This document shows, piece after piece, positions 7,655-14,737 of a DNA stretch of 33,243 nt (position 1 is the first letter of the stretch; each line of letters begins with the position of its first letter). Below the pieces are notes generated by a model. That model did no database searches. It was not told the DNA's origin and was given only the letters and a program-made list of their open reading frames with translations. Source of the stretch: Saprospiraceae bacterium (GTDB taxonomy: Bacteria; Bacteroidota; Bacteroidia; Chitinophagales; JAHQVX01); contig JAHQVX010000139.1 in the NCBI GenBank assembly GCA_019634125.1, positions 1-33,243 on the forward strand. Direction: 5' to 3'. A program made the position numbers and the translations under genes.

Positions 7655-8527
7655 ATGTTATTAGTAGCTGATAGTGGGTCTACCAAGGCCGATTGGAAAC
7701 TGTTTGACGGAGATAAAATCCATGAGAAAAAAATGGTATCGAAAGGCTTTAACCCTTTCTTTCACGACAAAGCATTTATTCTCAATGAACTAAATCAAGC
7801 AGAGCGATTAGTCGCCATTAAAGATAAAATCACCAAGCTTTATTTCTTTGGCGCAGGTTGTTCCAGTCCAGACCGTTGTGAAGTGATCGCAGAAGGGCTG
7901 CGTGCATTTTTCGTGAATGCAGAAGTGATTGTTGACCATGATATGCTAGGCGCGGTGTATTCTGTTTACACAGAAGGCGAACCCAGTATCGTTAGTATTT
8001 TAGGTACAGGTTCCAATTCTACTTTTTATGATGGCGATGCCGCGCATGAGAATATTCCTGCCTTGAGTTACATTCTTGGCGATGAGGGAAGTGGTTCTTA
8101 TTATGGAAAGAAAATTTTAGCGAGTTACCTATACAACCGTCTCCCACCTAAAATGCATAGAGAGTTGACGGAAGCTTATGGCTTAACTAAAGAAGGTATT
8201 TTCGACAGGGTGTATAACCAGCCGCATGCGAATGTATACCTTGCTTCTTTTGCTAAATTCTTATCGGATCATAAAGAATACCACTACGTAAAGCGATTGG
8301 TCTATCAAGGTATGCTTGAGTTCGTAGATATTCACATTTGTGGTTACGAAGGCTATCAAAATGTTCCAGCACATTTCATAGGTTCTATTGCTTATTTCTT
8401 CGAGGATATCTTAAGAGAAGTTGCTTCAAGAAGGCAGGTTAAAGTCGGTACGATTATCAAGCAACCGATTCACAATCTGACCGAGTATTTGGTGAAGCGG
8501 GAATCTGAATTGTCGGCAGCTTACTAG
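7655..8527 (+). CDS. BadF/BadG-type ATPase family, N-acetylglucosamine kinase-like
   Basis: A 290-aa ASKHA-fold kinase. The first phosphate-binding loop DSGSTKADW is at residues 6-14, the second region has GTGSNSTFYDG, and LGDEGSGSYYGKKIL is typical of the GlcNAc-kinase branch of the BadF/BadG family. The likely reaction is ATP-dependent phosphorylation of an amino sugar, possibly released during peptidoglycan turnover; the substrate is inferred from family, not from visible residues. It starts 9 nt after pfkA and probably shares its promoter. Its TAG stop overlaps the stop of convergent crcB in the palindrome CTAG (8524-8527). Confidence 0.85.
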   Translation: MLLVADSGSTKADWKLFDGDKIHEKKMVSKGFNPFFHDKAFILNELNQAERLVAIKDKITKLYFFGAGCSSPDRCEVIAEGLRAFFVNAEVIVDHDMLGAVYSVYTEGEPSIVSILGTGSNSTFYDGDAAHENIPALSYILGDEGSGSYYGKKILASYLYNRLPPKMHRELTEAYGLTKEGIFDRVYNQPHANVYLASFAKFLSDHKEYHYVKRLVYQGMLEFVDIHICGYEGYQNVPAHFIGSIAYFFEDILREVASRRQVKVGTIIKQPIHNLTEYLVKRESELSAAY

Positions 8528-8901
8528 AATTTACTCGCCACTATGATGCCGAATGCTGCGAAGGCGATGCCCAGCAAAACACTTCCTAATAAATAGCTTA
8601 GCGCCATTGGAGTTTGCCCATTTTCAATCAGCCGGTACAATTCCAAACTGAAGCCTGAAAAGGTAGTGAAACCTCCAAGTATTCCAGTCAGTAGAAAGAG
8701 ACTGGTTTTCGGAGATGGATTTTCTTTTAAAAACAGTACGAATCCGATTCCAATCAAGAAAGATCCCAAGCTGTTTACTACTAACGTAGGTATAAATTGC
8801 ACTTCGTTATTCGATTTAAGAAAGGGCGGCAAACTGGTGAGGTAGCGTAACGTACCTCCGAGCGCGCTTCCAAGGGCCACTAAAAGTATATTTTGTAGCA
8901 T
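8524..8901 (-). CDS. crcB: CrcB/Fluc fluoride channel
   Basis: A 125-aa four-helix membrane protein that forms a dual-topology dimeric fluoride channel and protects the cell by fluoride efflux. Characteristic motifs are GSALGGTLRYL near the N-terminus, NSLGSFLIG in helix 2 and GGFTTFSGFSLE in helix 3, holding the conserved TTFS pore residues. I chose the ATG at 8901, which overlaps the TAA of arginine deiminase as TAATG; this makes translational coupling likely. A longer in-frame start to 8931 would lie inside the upstream gene. No fluoride riboswitch is seen, as expected for an internal operon gene. Confidence 0.93.
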   Translation of the reverse strand: MLQNILLVALGSALGGTLRYLTSLPPFLKSNNEVQFIPTLVVNSLGSFLIGIGFVLFLKENPSPKTSLFLLTGILGGFTTFSGFSLELYRLIENGQTPMALSYLLGSVLLGIAFAAFGIIVASKF

Positions 8902-10118
8902 TAGCCTCTTTTTACTGGAAAAGTCATGCAATGCGGGCCACCTCTTGCTCTTGAAAGTTCGGCGGAAGGAATGGTGAAAATAAATTTACCCAAGTCTTCC
9001 ACGTTCAAATCACCATCTTTATTGAGTTTAAGAAAAGTTTCTGCCCGCATAATCGTGTAGCCTTTATCTTGAAGGGCATCGGCGGTAAATGTATTTCTAG
9101 CATAGGCGATTGCAAGGCCAGGTCGGAGCGTCACGAGGTTACAACCATCTGTCCATTGTTCTCGTTCATCGTGAGGCGAAATGCCGTTACCACATTCAAT
9201 GACAACGACTTCTGGAATCACCGACTGTAGGAATTCGAGCAAGTCTTTATAAATCTCTATAGAGCCATTCTTATTATGGACGGTAAATTTCACTTTTTGA
9301 TCGTCCATCATGAGTTTGTTAAACGCAACGAATTCGGTTTCACTAATTTGTGTAAATACTGTATCGATATGCATGTAAGAACGCTCATCAGGAATTTCTA
9401 CAGTGACTACATTATCTATAACTTCTTTTTCGAATAGTAGTTCTGTGATGCGTTGAATAGCTTTATGGGTCGTACGTTCACTGGCTCCAATTAAAACATG
9501 TGTCGGTGAGATGACCATGACATCACCGCCTTCGACGGTGATGTCATCCGGCTCGTCTGTTATATCAATGATCTTATTCTCGCTCCAGAAGCTGCGAAAT
9601 TCCTTGTGATGATGGAAAAAACAACTGGAAATAATGTTTTCTCTTGACCGTGCTTTTGTAGCGGCCTGGCAAATGAGTAAGTGATCGTTAATGACGACAC
9701 CAATATCTCTGGTGAACACATAATTGGGAAGTGGCGCAAAGAATTCTGCCCCATTTTTTGGATTCACCCCATTAAACATAAGGTAAGCCAAATCCTTCGC
9801 CGATAAATATTTGATTTCTTGTTCAATCTCTTCCGCCAGTGTTTCATGTTCTACTACCTCTTGAATCAATTGTGCTTTAGCAGCGGCATTGTTTCTTAGA
9901 ATGTCGAGCAGCATATCCTGTGTTTCAATAACACCGTCTTCGCCAATAACGGTACGAATCGTATCGGTGAAGATGTCGTGCTCTTTTTGCATTTCTGGCA
10001 AATAGGTAATGTCGTCGTACAGGAATTCCAAGGCTTTGTCGGGCGTAACTCGTTGTAATCCGTCATCGGGGCGATGAACCACTACTTTTTTGAGTGGAGA
10101 GACTTCGTTATTTACCAT
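8901..10118 (-). CDS. arcA: Arginine deiminase family protein
   Basis: A 405-aa guanidino-modifying enzyme, most likely hydrolysing arginine to citrulline and ammonia. The catalytic set is visible: FTRD (135-138), EGGD (196-199), H250-x-D252 in MHIDTVF, and the nucleophile C397 in the C-terminal GGPHCMTFPVKRG. Length and motif spacing fit arginine deiminase. No ornithine carbamoyltransferase, carbamate kinase or arginine/ornithine antiporter gene is nearby, so a full ArcABC pathway is not shown here. crcB overlaps its stop. The codons for the EGGD motif form one arm of a perfect 12-bp inverted repeat with a 7-nt loop (9517-9547). No clear TAnnTTTG box is seen upstream. Confidence 0.88.
   Translation of the reverse strand: MVNNEVSPLKKVVVHRPDDGLQRVTPDKALEFLYDDITYLPEMQKEHDIFTDTIRTVIGEDGVIETQDMLLDILRNNAAAKAQLIQEVVEHETLAEEIEQEIKYLSAKDLAYLMFNGVNPKNGAEFFAPLPNYVFTRDIGVVINDHLLICQAATKARSRENIISSCFFHHHKEFRSFWSENKIIDITDEPDDITVEGGDVMVISPTHVLIGASERTTHKAIQRITELLFEKEVIDNVVTVEIPDERSYMHIDTVFTQISETEFVAFNKLMMDDQKVKFTVHNKNGSIEIYKDLLEFLQSVIPEVVVIECGNGISPHDEREQWTDGCNLVTLRPGLAIAYARNTFTADALQDKGYTIMRAETFLKLNKDGDLNVEDLGKFIFTIPSAELSRARGGPHCMTFPVKRG
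9517..9547. repeat. Intragenic perfect inverted repeat, 12-bp arms, 7-nt loop (arcA)
   Basis: ATGACATCACCG, loop CCTTCGA, CGGTGATGTCAT, inside arcA across the DDITVEGGDVM codons. The repeat of GD/DD-type codons could explain part of it, so it is weaker evidence than the short-loop cases. Confidence 0.6.
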
Positions 10119-10165
10119 GGCGTAAATATAGTAGGATAAAAAAGACTAACAAGTTGGAAAATCGC

Positions 10166-10576
10166 TTAGCAACAAGCCACCTTGCTGGCTTGTTGTTTTT
10201 TCTTACGATTTAAATAGATGGAATAGGCCAAAAGTAGGCCGCCAATCGTCGCTAGAATAGCTTCCGCAATATGGTGATGGGTGACATGGCCCGAAATAAT
10301 GAAGCTAAAGCCCAAGAGCATGGTTGCTAAGGGCGCATATTTTTTGTGGTGCTTCATAAATCCAATGATATTGATGGCTCCTGTAATCAGGAAGGACAGT
10401 GCCAACAAAATGATTTCAAAGGCTGGATTGGCAAATACGGTTGAACTCATCACAGGTAGTAATGCGATAAATACAGGTGTGAGTATACAATGTACGACAC
10501 ATACAAAAGACAACCCTAAACCGATTCGCTCGGATAAAGAGTGTGCGTTGAACTGTTTGAACCACTTTTGCAACAT
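10166..10576 (-). CDS. MerC-domain membrane protein
   Basis: A 136-aa protein with four predicted membrane helices and the MerC-type motif CVVHCILTP in the first helix region; it ends in a basic, cysteine-tipped tail (KKKQQASKVACC). MerC proteins carry thiol-reactive metals across the inner membrane, but many chromosomal homologues in this phylum sit beside Fur-family genes and their metal is not known. The ATG at 10576 (MLQKWFK) lies exactly at the centre of a 25-nt palindrome, and the minus-7 box TACTTTTG (10582-10589) is inside one palindrome arm, so the mRNA should be leaderless and repressible by whatever binds there. A TTG start 18 nt upstream is possible but unlikely. The stop region contains an inverted repeat (10170-10195). 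Confidence 0.82.
   Translation of the reverse strand: MLQKWFKQFNAHSLSERIGLGLSFVCVVHCILTPVFIALLPVMSSTVFANPAFEIILLALSFLITGAINIIGFMKHHKKYAPLATMLLGFSFIISGHVTHHHIAEAILATIGGLLLAYSIYLNRKKKQQASKVACC
10170..10195. repeat. Inverted repeat at the 3' end of the merC-like gene, 10-bp arms, 6-nt loop
   Basis: CAACAAGCCA, loop CCTTGC, TGGCTTGTTG, covering the last codons. Read on the plus strand it is followed by TTTTTTCTT and so resembles a terminator antisense to the gene; on the sense strand no T-run follows. Confidence 0.55.
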
Positions 10577-10588
10577 TGTTGCAAAAGT
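10564..10588. promoter_or_regulatory. 25-nt perfect palindrome, candidate Fur-family operator over the merC start codon
   Basis: ACTTTTGCAACA, centre T, TGTTGCAAAAGT. The minus-7 box TACTTTTG (10582-10589, minus strand) and ATG (10574-10576) of the MerC-like gene are within it or at its edge, and the Fur-family gene on the other strand starts downstream. The AT-rich, odd-centred dyad is Fur-box-like in size. Binding by the neighbouring regulator is inferred. Confidence 0.65.
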
Positions 10589-10613
10589 AAGCAAAAAAAT
10601 TCTTAGCTTCCTT

Positions 10614-10621
10614 TACCTTTG
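10614..10621 (+). promoter_or_regulatory. Minus-7 box TACCTTTG for the Fur-family gene
   Basis: Exact TAnnTTTG match 26 nt beyond the palindrome. The predicted start of transcription falls in or just after the following run of nine A. This matters for deciding where translation begins (see the gene entry). Confidence 0.5.
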
Positions 10622-10688
10622 AAAAAAAAATCGTATCAAACCACAAGAAATTTTAAAAGCACACGGTCTTCGTTCTACTCCGAACCGG

Positions 10689-11042
10689 ATGGACGTCTTA
10701 AATGCGTTTTTAAGTAAGGAAAATGCGCTATCGCATCATGCGGTAGAGCAGGCGTTGTCATCGAATATGGATCGAGTTACGCTTTATCGTACGTTAAACA
10801 GTTTTATCGAGAAAGGCATATTACATAAAGTGACAGACAATTCGGGCATTTCCCATTTTGCCTTATGTCATTCTTGTGATCATGAGCACCATTTCGATGA
10901 GCATGTGCATTTCAAGTGTACATCTTGTGAGTCGATGGTGTGTATTGATACGGCTATTTTGGAAGCGCCAGCGCTTCCAAAAGGTTACGCGACGCAGTCT
11001 ATGAAAGTAGTCTTAGAAGGAACTTGTCCGAAATGCGTTTAA
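10689..11042 (+). CDS. Fur-family metal-responsive repressor (true start probably upstream of this ATG)
   Basis: A Fur-superfamily regulator: winged helix with RVTLYRTLNSFIEKGILHKV, histidine-rich metal region CDHEHHFDEHVHFKC, and two CxxC pairs (CTSC and the C-terminal CPKC) for structural zinc. From this ATG it is 117 aa, but the 18 in-frame codons just upstream (10635-10688) encode IKPQEILKAHGLRSTPNR, the conserved first helix of the family, and no ATG, GTG or TTG precedes them before a TGA at 10620. Either a rare start (ATC/ATT) is used or the nine-A run at 10622-10630 hides a length error; with one A fewer, TTG at 10619 would be in frame. Metal specificity (iron, zinc, peroxide) cannot be told. 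It is divergent from the MerC-like gene across a palindrome and convergent with the GNAT gene, overlapping by TTAA. Confidence 0.88.
   Translation: MDVLNAFLSKENALSHHAVEQALSSNMDRVTLYRTLNSFIEKGILHKVTDNSGISHFALCHSCDHEHHFDEHVHFKCTSCESMVCIDTAILEAPALPKGYATQSMKVVLEGTCPKCV
10957..10982. repeat. Intragenic perfect inverted repeat, 12-bp arms, 2-nt loop (fur-like gene)
   Basis: TTTTGGAAGCGC, loop CA, GCGCTTCCAAAA, 60 nt before the stop of the Fur-family gene; it encodes ILEAPALPK, normal for the family. It is the longest short-loop arm pair inside a gene in this window. Confidence 0.85.
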
Positions 11043-11524
11043 AGGGACTTGAGCATTTGCACATCACATGCACTATGGCCGGTATTCCCTAAAGGGCCAT
11101 TAATAATTTCAAAACCGAATTTTGTGTAAAGTGCCTGAGCAGCATGCATGTGTGCAAAGGTTTCGATGTAGCATTGTTTGTAGCCTTTGCCTTTGGCAAA
11201 GGCTAAGCTGGCTTCCACAATTTTATAACCCAACCCATTTCCGCGGTGTGCTTTTGAAATGTACATATTTTGAAACTCACAGATATCAGAATCAGCCCCT
11301 TTTAGTGGAGCAATGCCCCCACCGCCAACAATTTGGCCTTTATACTCAATAACTAAATACGTTTTGTTCTCCCCAGTATAAAACTCCGTCATATTCGATA
11401 ACGAAGGGTCATTGTAGGCAGTGCCTGGCCGGTCACCGCCATATTCCTTCAGAGTGGTTTTAATTACTTGTTCTAAAGCCGCATTGTCTTCCCAGCGAAT
11501 TTTGCGTATGGAATAGGTATTCAT
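11039..11524 (-). CDS. GNAT-family N-acetyltransferase
   Basis: A 161-aa acetyl-CoA-dependent acetyltransferase. The core acetyl-CoA loop is visible in QNMYISKAHRGNGLG (motif A, R/Q-x-x-G-x-G/A type, here RGNGLG), followed by AFAKGKGYKQCYIET and the C-terminal AAQALYTKFGFEII. The substrate is unknown. Its ATG overlaps the ffh stop as TAATG, so it is translated downstream of ffh; its stop overlaps the convergent Fur-family stop in TTAA (11039-11042). It contains a perfect 11-bp inverted repeat (11181-11205). Confidence 0.9.
   Translation of the reverse strand: MNTYSIRKIRWEDNAALEQVIKTTLKEYGGDRPGTAYNDPSLSNMTEFYTGENKTYLVIEYKGQIVGGGGIAPLKGADSDICEFQNMYISKAHRGNGLGYKIVEASLAFAKGKGYKQCYIETFAHMHAAQALYTKFGFEIINGPLGNTGHSACDVQMLKSL
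11181..11205. repeat. Intragenic perfect inverted repeat, 11-bp arms, TTT loop (GNAT gene)
   Basis: TAGCCTTTGCC, loop TTT, GGCAAAGGCTA, covering the codons for LAFAKGKGY. Confidence 0.85.
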
Positions 11525-12855
11525 TATCTACCAAAAGGCATTCCTCCCATGTTGATGCCTTTCTTGCCGCCTTTATTCATCATTTTCATCATCTTCTTCA
11601 TTTGGTCGAATTGTTTGATGAATTGGTTCACTTCCTGGATCGTCTTTCCACTTCCTTTTGCAATCCGTTTTTTGCGTGAAGCATCGAGTAGGGCAGGGTT
11701 GGCACGTTCTGCAGGAGTCATGGAATGGATCATTGCTTCTAAGCCTTTAAATGCATCGTCATCTATGTCTAAATCTCTCACTGCCTTGCCCATTCCTGGG
11801 ATCATGCCGAGAAGATCTTTAACATTGCCCATCCGTTTAATCTGCTTAATTTGAGAAAGGAAATCATCGAAATCGAATTGGTTCTTTCGAATCTTCTTCT
11901 CGAGTTTTTCTGCTTCTTTCTCGTCGAATTGTTCTTGCGCTTTCTCTACTAAGGATACAATGTCTCCCATGCCCAAAATCCGTTGAGCCATACGCTCTGG
12001 ATGGAAAACATCAATAGAATCGAGTTTTTCGCCTCTGCTAACGAATTTGATCGGCTTATCTACGGTCCACTTAATAGATAATGCAGCACCACCTCGTGTA
12101 TCTCCATCTAGTTTGGTCAGCACCACACCTTCATAATCGAGTCGATCGTGGAATGCTTTTGCAGTATTCACTGCATCTTGACCCGTCATGGAGTCTACTA
12201 CAAACAAGGTTTCATTGGGCTGGATAGCGTTCTTGATTAGCTCAATTTCCTTCATCAGGGCTTCATCTACAGCTAAACGCCCTGCTGTATCTACGATGAC
12301 TATATTATGGCCATTGGCTTTAGCATGTGCTAATCCATTTTTTGCAATGGCCACTGCATCCTTATTTTCTTTTTCGGAATAAACGTCTACTCCGATTTGT
12401 TCTCCGAGGATATGTAATTGATCAATAGCCGCCGGTCGATAAATATCGGCCGCAACAAGAAGGGGTTTTCTAGTTTTTTTGTTTTTTAAAAACTTGGCCA
12501 GCTTGGCAGAAAAGGTGGTTTTCCCCGATCCTTGTAAACCTGAAAGAAGGACTACACCTGGCTTCCCTTCTACATTAAATTCGGCTGCTTCCCCACCCAT
12601 GAGTTCGGTGAGCTGGTCTTTTACAATTTTAACGAGGAGTTGACCTGGATCTACTGCAGTTAGCACCTTTTGGCCTAAAGCTTTTTCACGTACATTGTCG
12701 GTGAATTCCTTGGCGATTTTATAGTTCACATCCGCTTCCACAAGGGCACGACGAATCTCTTTTACCGTCTGTGCTACATTAATCTCTGTAATTTGCCCTT
12801 TTCCTTTCAGGGTCTTAAATGCCTGATCTAACCGGTCTTGTAAGTTGTTAAACAT
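11524..12855 (-). CDS. ffh: Signal recognition particle protein Ffh
   Basis: The SRP54 GTPase that, with 4.5S RNA, targets nascent inner-membrane proteins to FtsY and SecYEG. The 443-aa product has the N domain (1-90), the G domain with GLQGSGKTT (106-114), DTAGR (189-193) and TKLDGD, and the methionine-rich M domain ending in FDQMKKMMKMMNKGGKKG with a glycine/methionine tail. Everything expected is present. No 4.5S RNA gene is recognised nearby. It lies downstream of rpoD and the TfoX-like gene, 43 nt after the latter, and is overlapped at its stop by the GNAT start. Confidence 0.97.
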   Translation of the reverse strand: MFNNLQDRLDQAFKTLKGKGQITEINVAQTVKEIRRALVEADVNYKIAKEFTDNVREKALGQKVLTAVDPGQLLVKIVKDQLTELMGGEAAEFNVEGKPGVVLLSGLQGSGKTTFSAKLAKFLKNKKTRKPLLVAADIYRPAAIDQLHILGEQIGVDVYSEKENKDAVAIAKNGLAHAKANGHNIVIVDTAGRLAVDEALMKEIELIKNAIQPNETLFVVDSMTGQDAVNTAKAFHDRLDYEGVVLTKLDGDTRGGAALSIKWTVDKPIKFVSRGEKLDSIDVFHPERMAQRILGMGDIVSLVEKAQEQFDEKEAEKLEKKIRKNQFDFDDFLSQIKQIKRMGNVKDLLGMIPGMGKAVRDLDIDDDAFKGLEAMIHSMTPAERANPALLDASRKKRIAKGSGKTIQEVNQFIKQFDQMKKMMKMMNKGGKKGINMGGMPFGR

Positions 12856-12898
12856 GCGTAGATTCTAATTAAGGAGTGCAAAAATATTGATTTCGAAC

Positions 12899-13246
12899 TT
12901 ATTTTTTGCCTTTCCTTGGGTTCGGTTGTAAAGCCATTACAAATTGGTAGGCTTCTTCTAATGTTTGATCTAGGAATTCTAGGTTGTCGAATAAGTGTTC
13001 TGGGATGAGCACATAGCCTCTCATTGTGGCGCCATAGGATTTGAATTCAGTGGTATTGTGTTTGGCTTTGAAGGCTTCTCCGCTTTCTTTTGAGAGTCGG
13101 ATTCCCAGTTCTCCAGCTTTATTTAAAAGCGAAAACATGTGGGTGTTTGCTGCTGTGTAGGGCATAGTCTTACCTAAGCGTTCGAAATGGGGATTTCGAG
13201 CGACGAGTTCATCGTAGAATTTGAGGTTTTTTTCCCATTTGCTCAT
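12899..13246 (-). CDS. Small TfoX/Sxy N-terminal-like protein
   Basis: A 115-aa cytosolic protein. The central pattern (MFSLLNKAGELGIRLSKES, then EFKSYGATMRGYVLIPEHL) resembles the TfoX/YjbR-like small domain seen in many stand-alone bacterial proteins of unknown role; I do not claim competence regulation. The start was placed at 13246 (MSKWEKNL) because an upstream start at 13306 would read through the rpoD terminator hairpin. It lies between rpoD and ffh on the same strand, after that terminator, so it may have its own promoter, though I see no clear box. Confidence 0.6.
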   Translation of the reverse strand: MSKWEKNLKFYDELVARNPHFERLGKTMPYTAANTHMFSLLNKAGELGIRLSKESGEAFKAKHNTTEFKSYGATMRGYVLIPEHLFDNLEFLDQTLEEAYQFVMALQPNPRKGKK

Positions 13247-13261
13247 GCCAACGAAATTAAA

Positions 13262-13290
13262 TAAAAAAACCACCCCGAAGGGGTGGTTTA
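13262..13290 (-). terminator. Rho-independent terminator of rpoD (UUCG-type loop)
   Basis: On the minus strand AAACCACCCC and GGGGTGGTTT close around TTC, making a C-UUCG-G tetraloop, followed by a seven-T run. It lies 24 nt after the rpoD stop. The arms are identical to those of the terminator at 4307-4335. Confidence 0.92.
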
Positions 13291-13313
13291 GTATCTGTCT
13301 AATCACAACCTGC

Positions 13314-14183
13314 TTACTGCCCCAAGTAGTTTTTCAATAACTTGCTACGAGAAGTAGATTTAAGCTTGTTGATTGCTTTGTCTTTAATTTGTCGAACACG
13401 CTCACGAGTCAGGCCAAACTGATCTCCAATGTCTTCTAAACTCATGCTGTGCTCAACGCCAATGCCAAAGTATAACTTCACAACATCACGCTGACGCTCA
13501 GTTAACGTATTCAAAGAACGTTCGATCTCTCTTCGTAAGGAATCTTTGTAGGAAAGACCAGTGTCTGTGTCATCGATATTATTATTCTCTAAAACATCCA
13601 ATAACGAGTTGTCTTCTCCATCTACGAAAGGGGCATCTACGGATACGTGTCGTGCAGCCACACTCACTGTGGTGCGAATTTCATTGTGATCAATTTCCAA
13701 TACCTCAGATAACTCTTCGGGTGTTGGCTCTCGCTCGAACTTCTGTTCTAAGGAGGCGAATGCTTTATTGATCTTATTTAAAGAGCCTACCTTGTTTAAA
13801 GGAAGACGTACAATTCTAGATTGTTCTGCGAGGGCTTGTAAAATGGATTGTCTAATCCACCACACCGCATAGGAAATGAATTTAAAACCTCGAGTTTCAT
13901 CGAAGCGTTGAGCAGCTTTAATTAGACCCAAATTTCCTTCATTGATTAAATCTGAAAGGGAAAGGCCTTGGTTTTGATATTGTTTTGCCACAGATACGAC
14001 GAAACGTAAATTGGCTTTGGTCAGCTTCTCTAAAGCTATTTGATCGCCTTGCTTAATTCTGATCGCTAAATCAACTTCCTCTTCAGGAGTAAGCAAGTCT
14101 ACTTTTCCAATCTCTTGCAGATATTTCTCTAAACTCTGGCTCTCCCGATTGGTTATGGATTTTGTAATCTTAAGCTGTCTCAT
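13314..14183 (-). CDS. rpoD: Primary sigma factor RpoD/SigA (short Bacteroidota form)
   Basis: The housekeeping RNA polymerase sigma factor. At 289 aa it lacks the long N-terminal region 1.1 and non-conserved region of proteobacterial sigma-70, the known form in Bacteroidota. Region 1.2 spans about 15-45; regions 2.1-2.4 about 55-118 with [18 protein letters not shown] and [16 protein letters not shown]; region 3 follows; region 4.2 has [23 protein letters not shown] very good promoter (TTG-N17-TATATTTG, 14222-14249) lies about 40 nt upstream of the ATG, and a strong terminator follows the stop, so this is essentially a self-contained unit. Confidence 0.96.
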   Translation of the reverse strand: MRQLKITKSITNRESQSLEKYLQEIGKVDLLTPEEEVDLAIRIKQGDQIALEKLTKANLRFVVSVAKQYQNQGLSLSDLINEGNLGLIKAAQRFDETRGFKFISYAVWWIRQSILQALAEQSRIVRLPLNKVGSLNKINKAFASLEQKFEREPTPEELSEVLEIDHNEIRTTVSVAARHVSVDAPFVDGEDNSLLDVLENNNIDDTDTGLSYKDSLRREIERSLNTLTERQRDVVKLYFGIGVEHSMSLEDIGDQFGLTRERVRQIKDKAINKLKSTSRSKLLKNYLGQ

Positions 14184-14221
14184 TCACACAGTTCTTTCTG
14201 TAAGTTTTACACAAACGAGGG

Positions 14222-14249
14222 CAAATATACAACTTATATTGCAGCTCAA
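14222..14249 (-). promoter_or_regulatory. rpoD promoter, TTG-N17-TATATTTG
   Basis: On the minus strand a TTG (14247-14249), a 17-nt spacer and TATATTTG (14222-14229) fit the Bacteroidota housekeeping consensus at both elements. The predicted start of transcription is near 14216, leaving a leader of about 33 nt. It is the best promoter in the window. Confidence 0.75.
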
Positions 14250-14307
14250 TTTGTGCTTTTCATAAAATATTGTTTACTATTGCGCAATTAGGAGACTAAG
14301 TTTGTTT

Positions 14308-14334
14308 TTGTTTTTCCATAAAAACAGTACTTTG
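14308..14334 (+). promoter_or_regulatory. Candidate promoter TTG-N17-TACTTTG
   Basis: TTG at 14308-14310, a 17-nt spacer and TACTTTG (one base short of TAnnTTTG) about 25 nt before the START-like gene. It is divergent from the rpoD promoter in the same 175-nt gap. Confidence 0.5.
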
Positions 14335-14359
14335 GTACATTATCTGAAGAGAATAGAGT

Positions 14360-14737
14360 ATGTCAGAGAAAGTTAAATTAGATATAGAATATGAATTCAA
14401 GGCCTCACCGGCCATATTGTATGAGTTTTTAACCAACCCGTCGCATCTTGCGCAATGGTTCGCCGATCACTGCGATGTAAATGGGAATATTTATAGTTTC
14501 TTTTGGAATGGTTATGAAGAAAAAGCTGTTGCTGAAGATTTACGAGAGAACGAATATGTAAAGCTTCGTTGGGAAGACGAAGAGGATAAAATCATGGAAT
14601 TTAAGCTTGGAAAAGCAGATATTTCGAACGCAACAATTTTAACCGTCATCGATAGTGTTGACGAAGATGAAGCCGAAGACCAACAATTGTTATGGGATTC
14701 ACAAATTAATACCTTACGAACAAAAGTGGGCGGTTAA
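14360..14737 (+). CDS. START-like (SRPBCC-superfamily) domain protein
   Basis: A 125-aa acidic protein, KLDIEYEFKASPAILYEFLTNPSHLAQWFADHC at the N-terminus being the typical helix-grip start of AHSA1/START-like domains, followed by YVKLRWEDEED and a C-terminal helix ending in NTLRTKVGG. Such proteins bind hydrophobic ligands or partner proteins in a deep cavity; the ligand is unknown. A promoter is visible just upstream. The stop overlaps that of convergent rnhA in TTAA (14734-14737). Confidence 0.8.
   Translation: MSEKVKLDIEYEFKASPAILYEFLTNPSHLAQWFADHCDVNGNIYSFFWNGYEEKAVAEDLRENEYVKLRWEDEEDKIMEFKLGKADISNATILTVIDSVDEDEAEDQQLLWDSQINTLRTKVGG

Noticed and set aside
8901-10118. A complete arginine deiminase (ArcABC) energy pathway
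   Set aside because: Only the deiminase gene is present; no ornithine carbamoyltransferase, carbamate kinase or antiporter gene is in the window.
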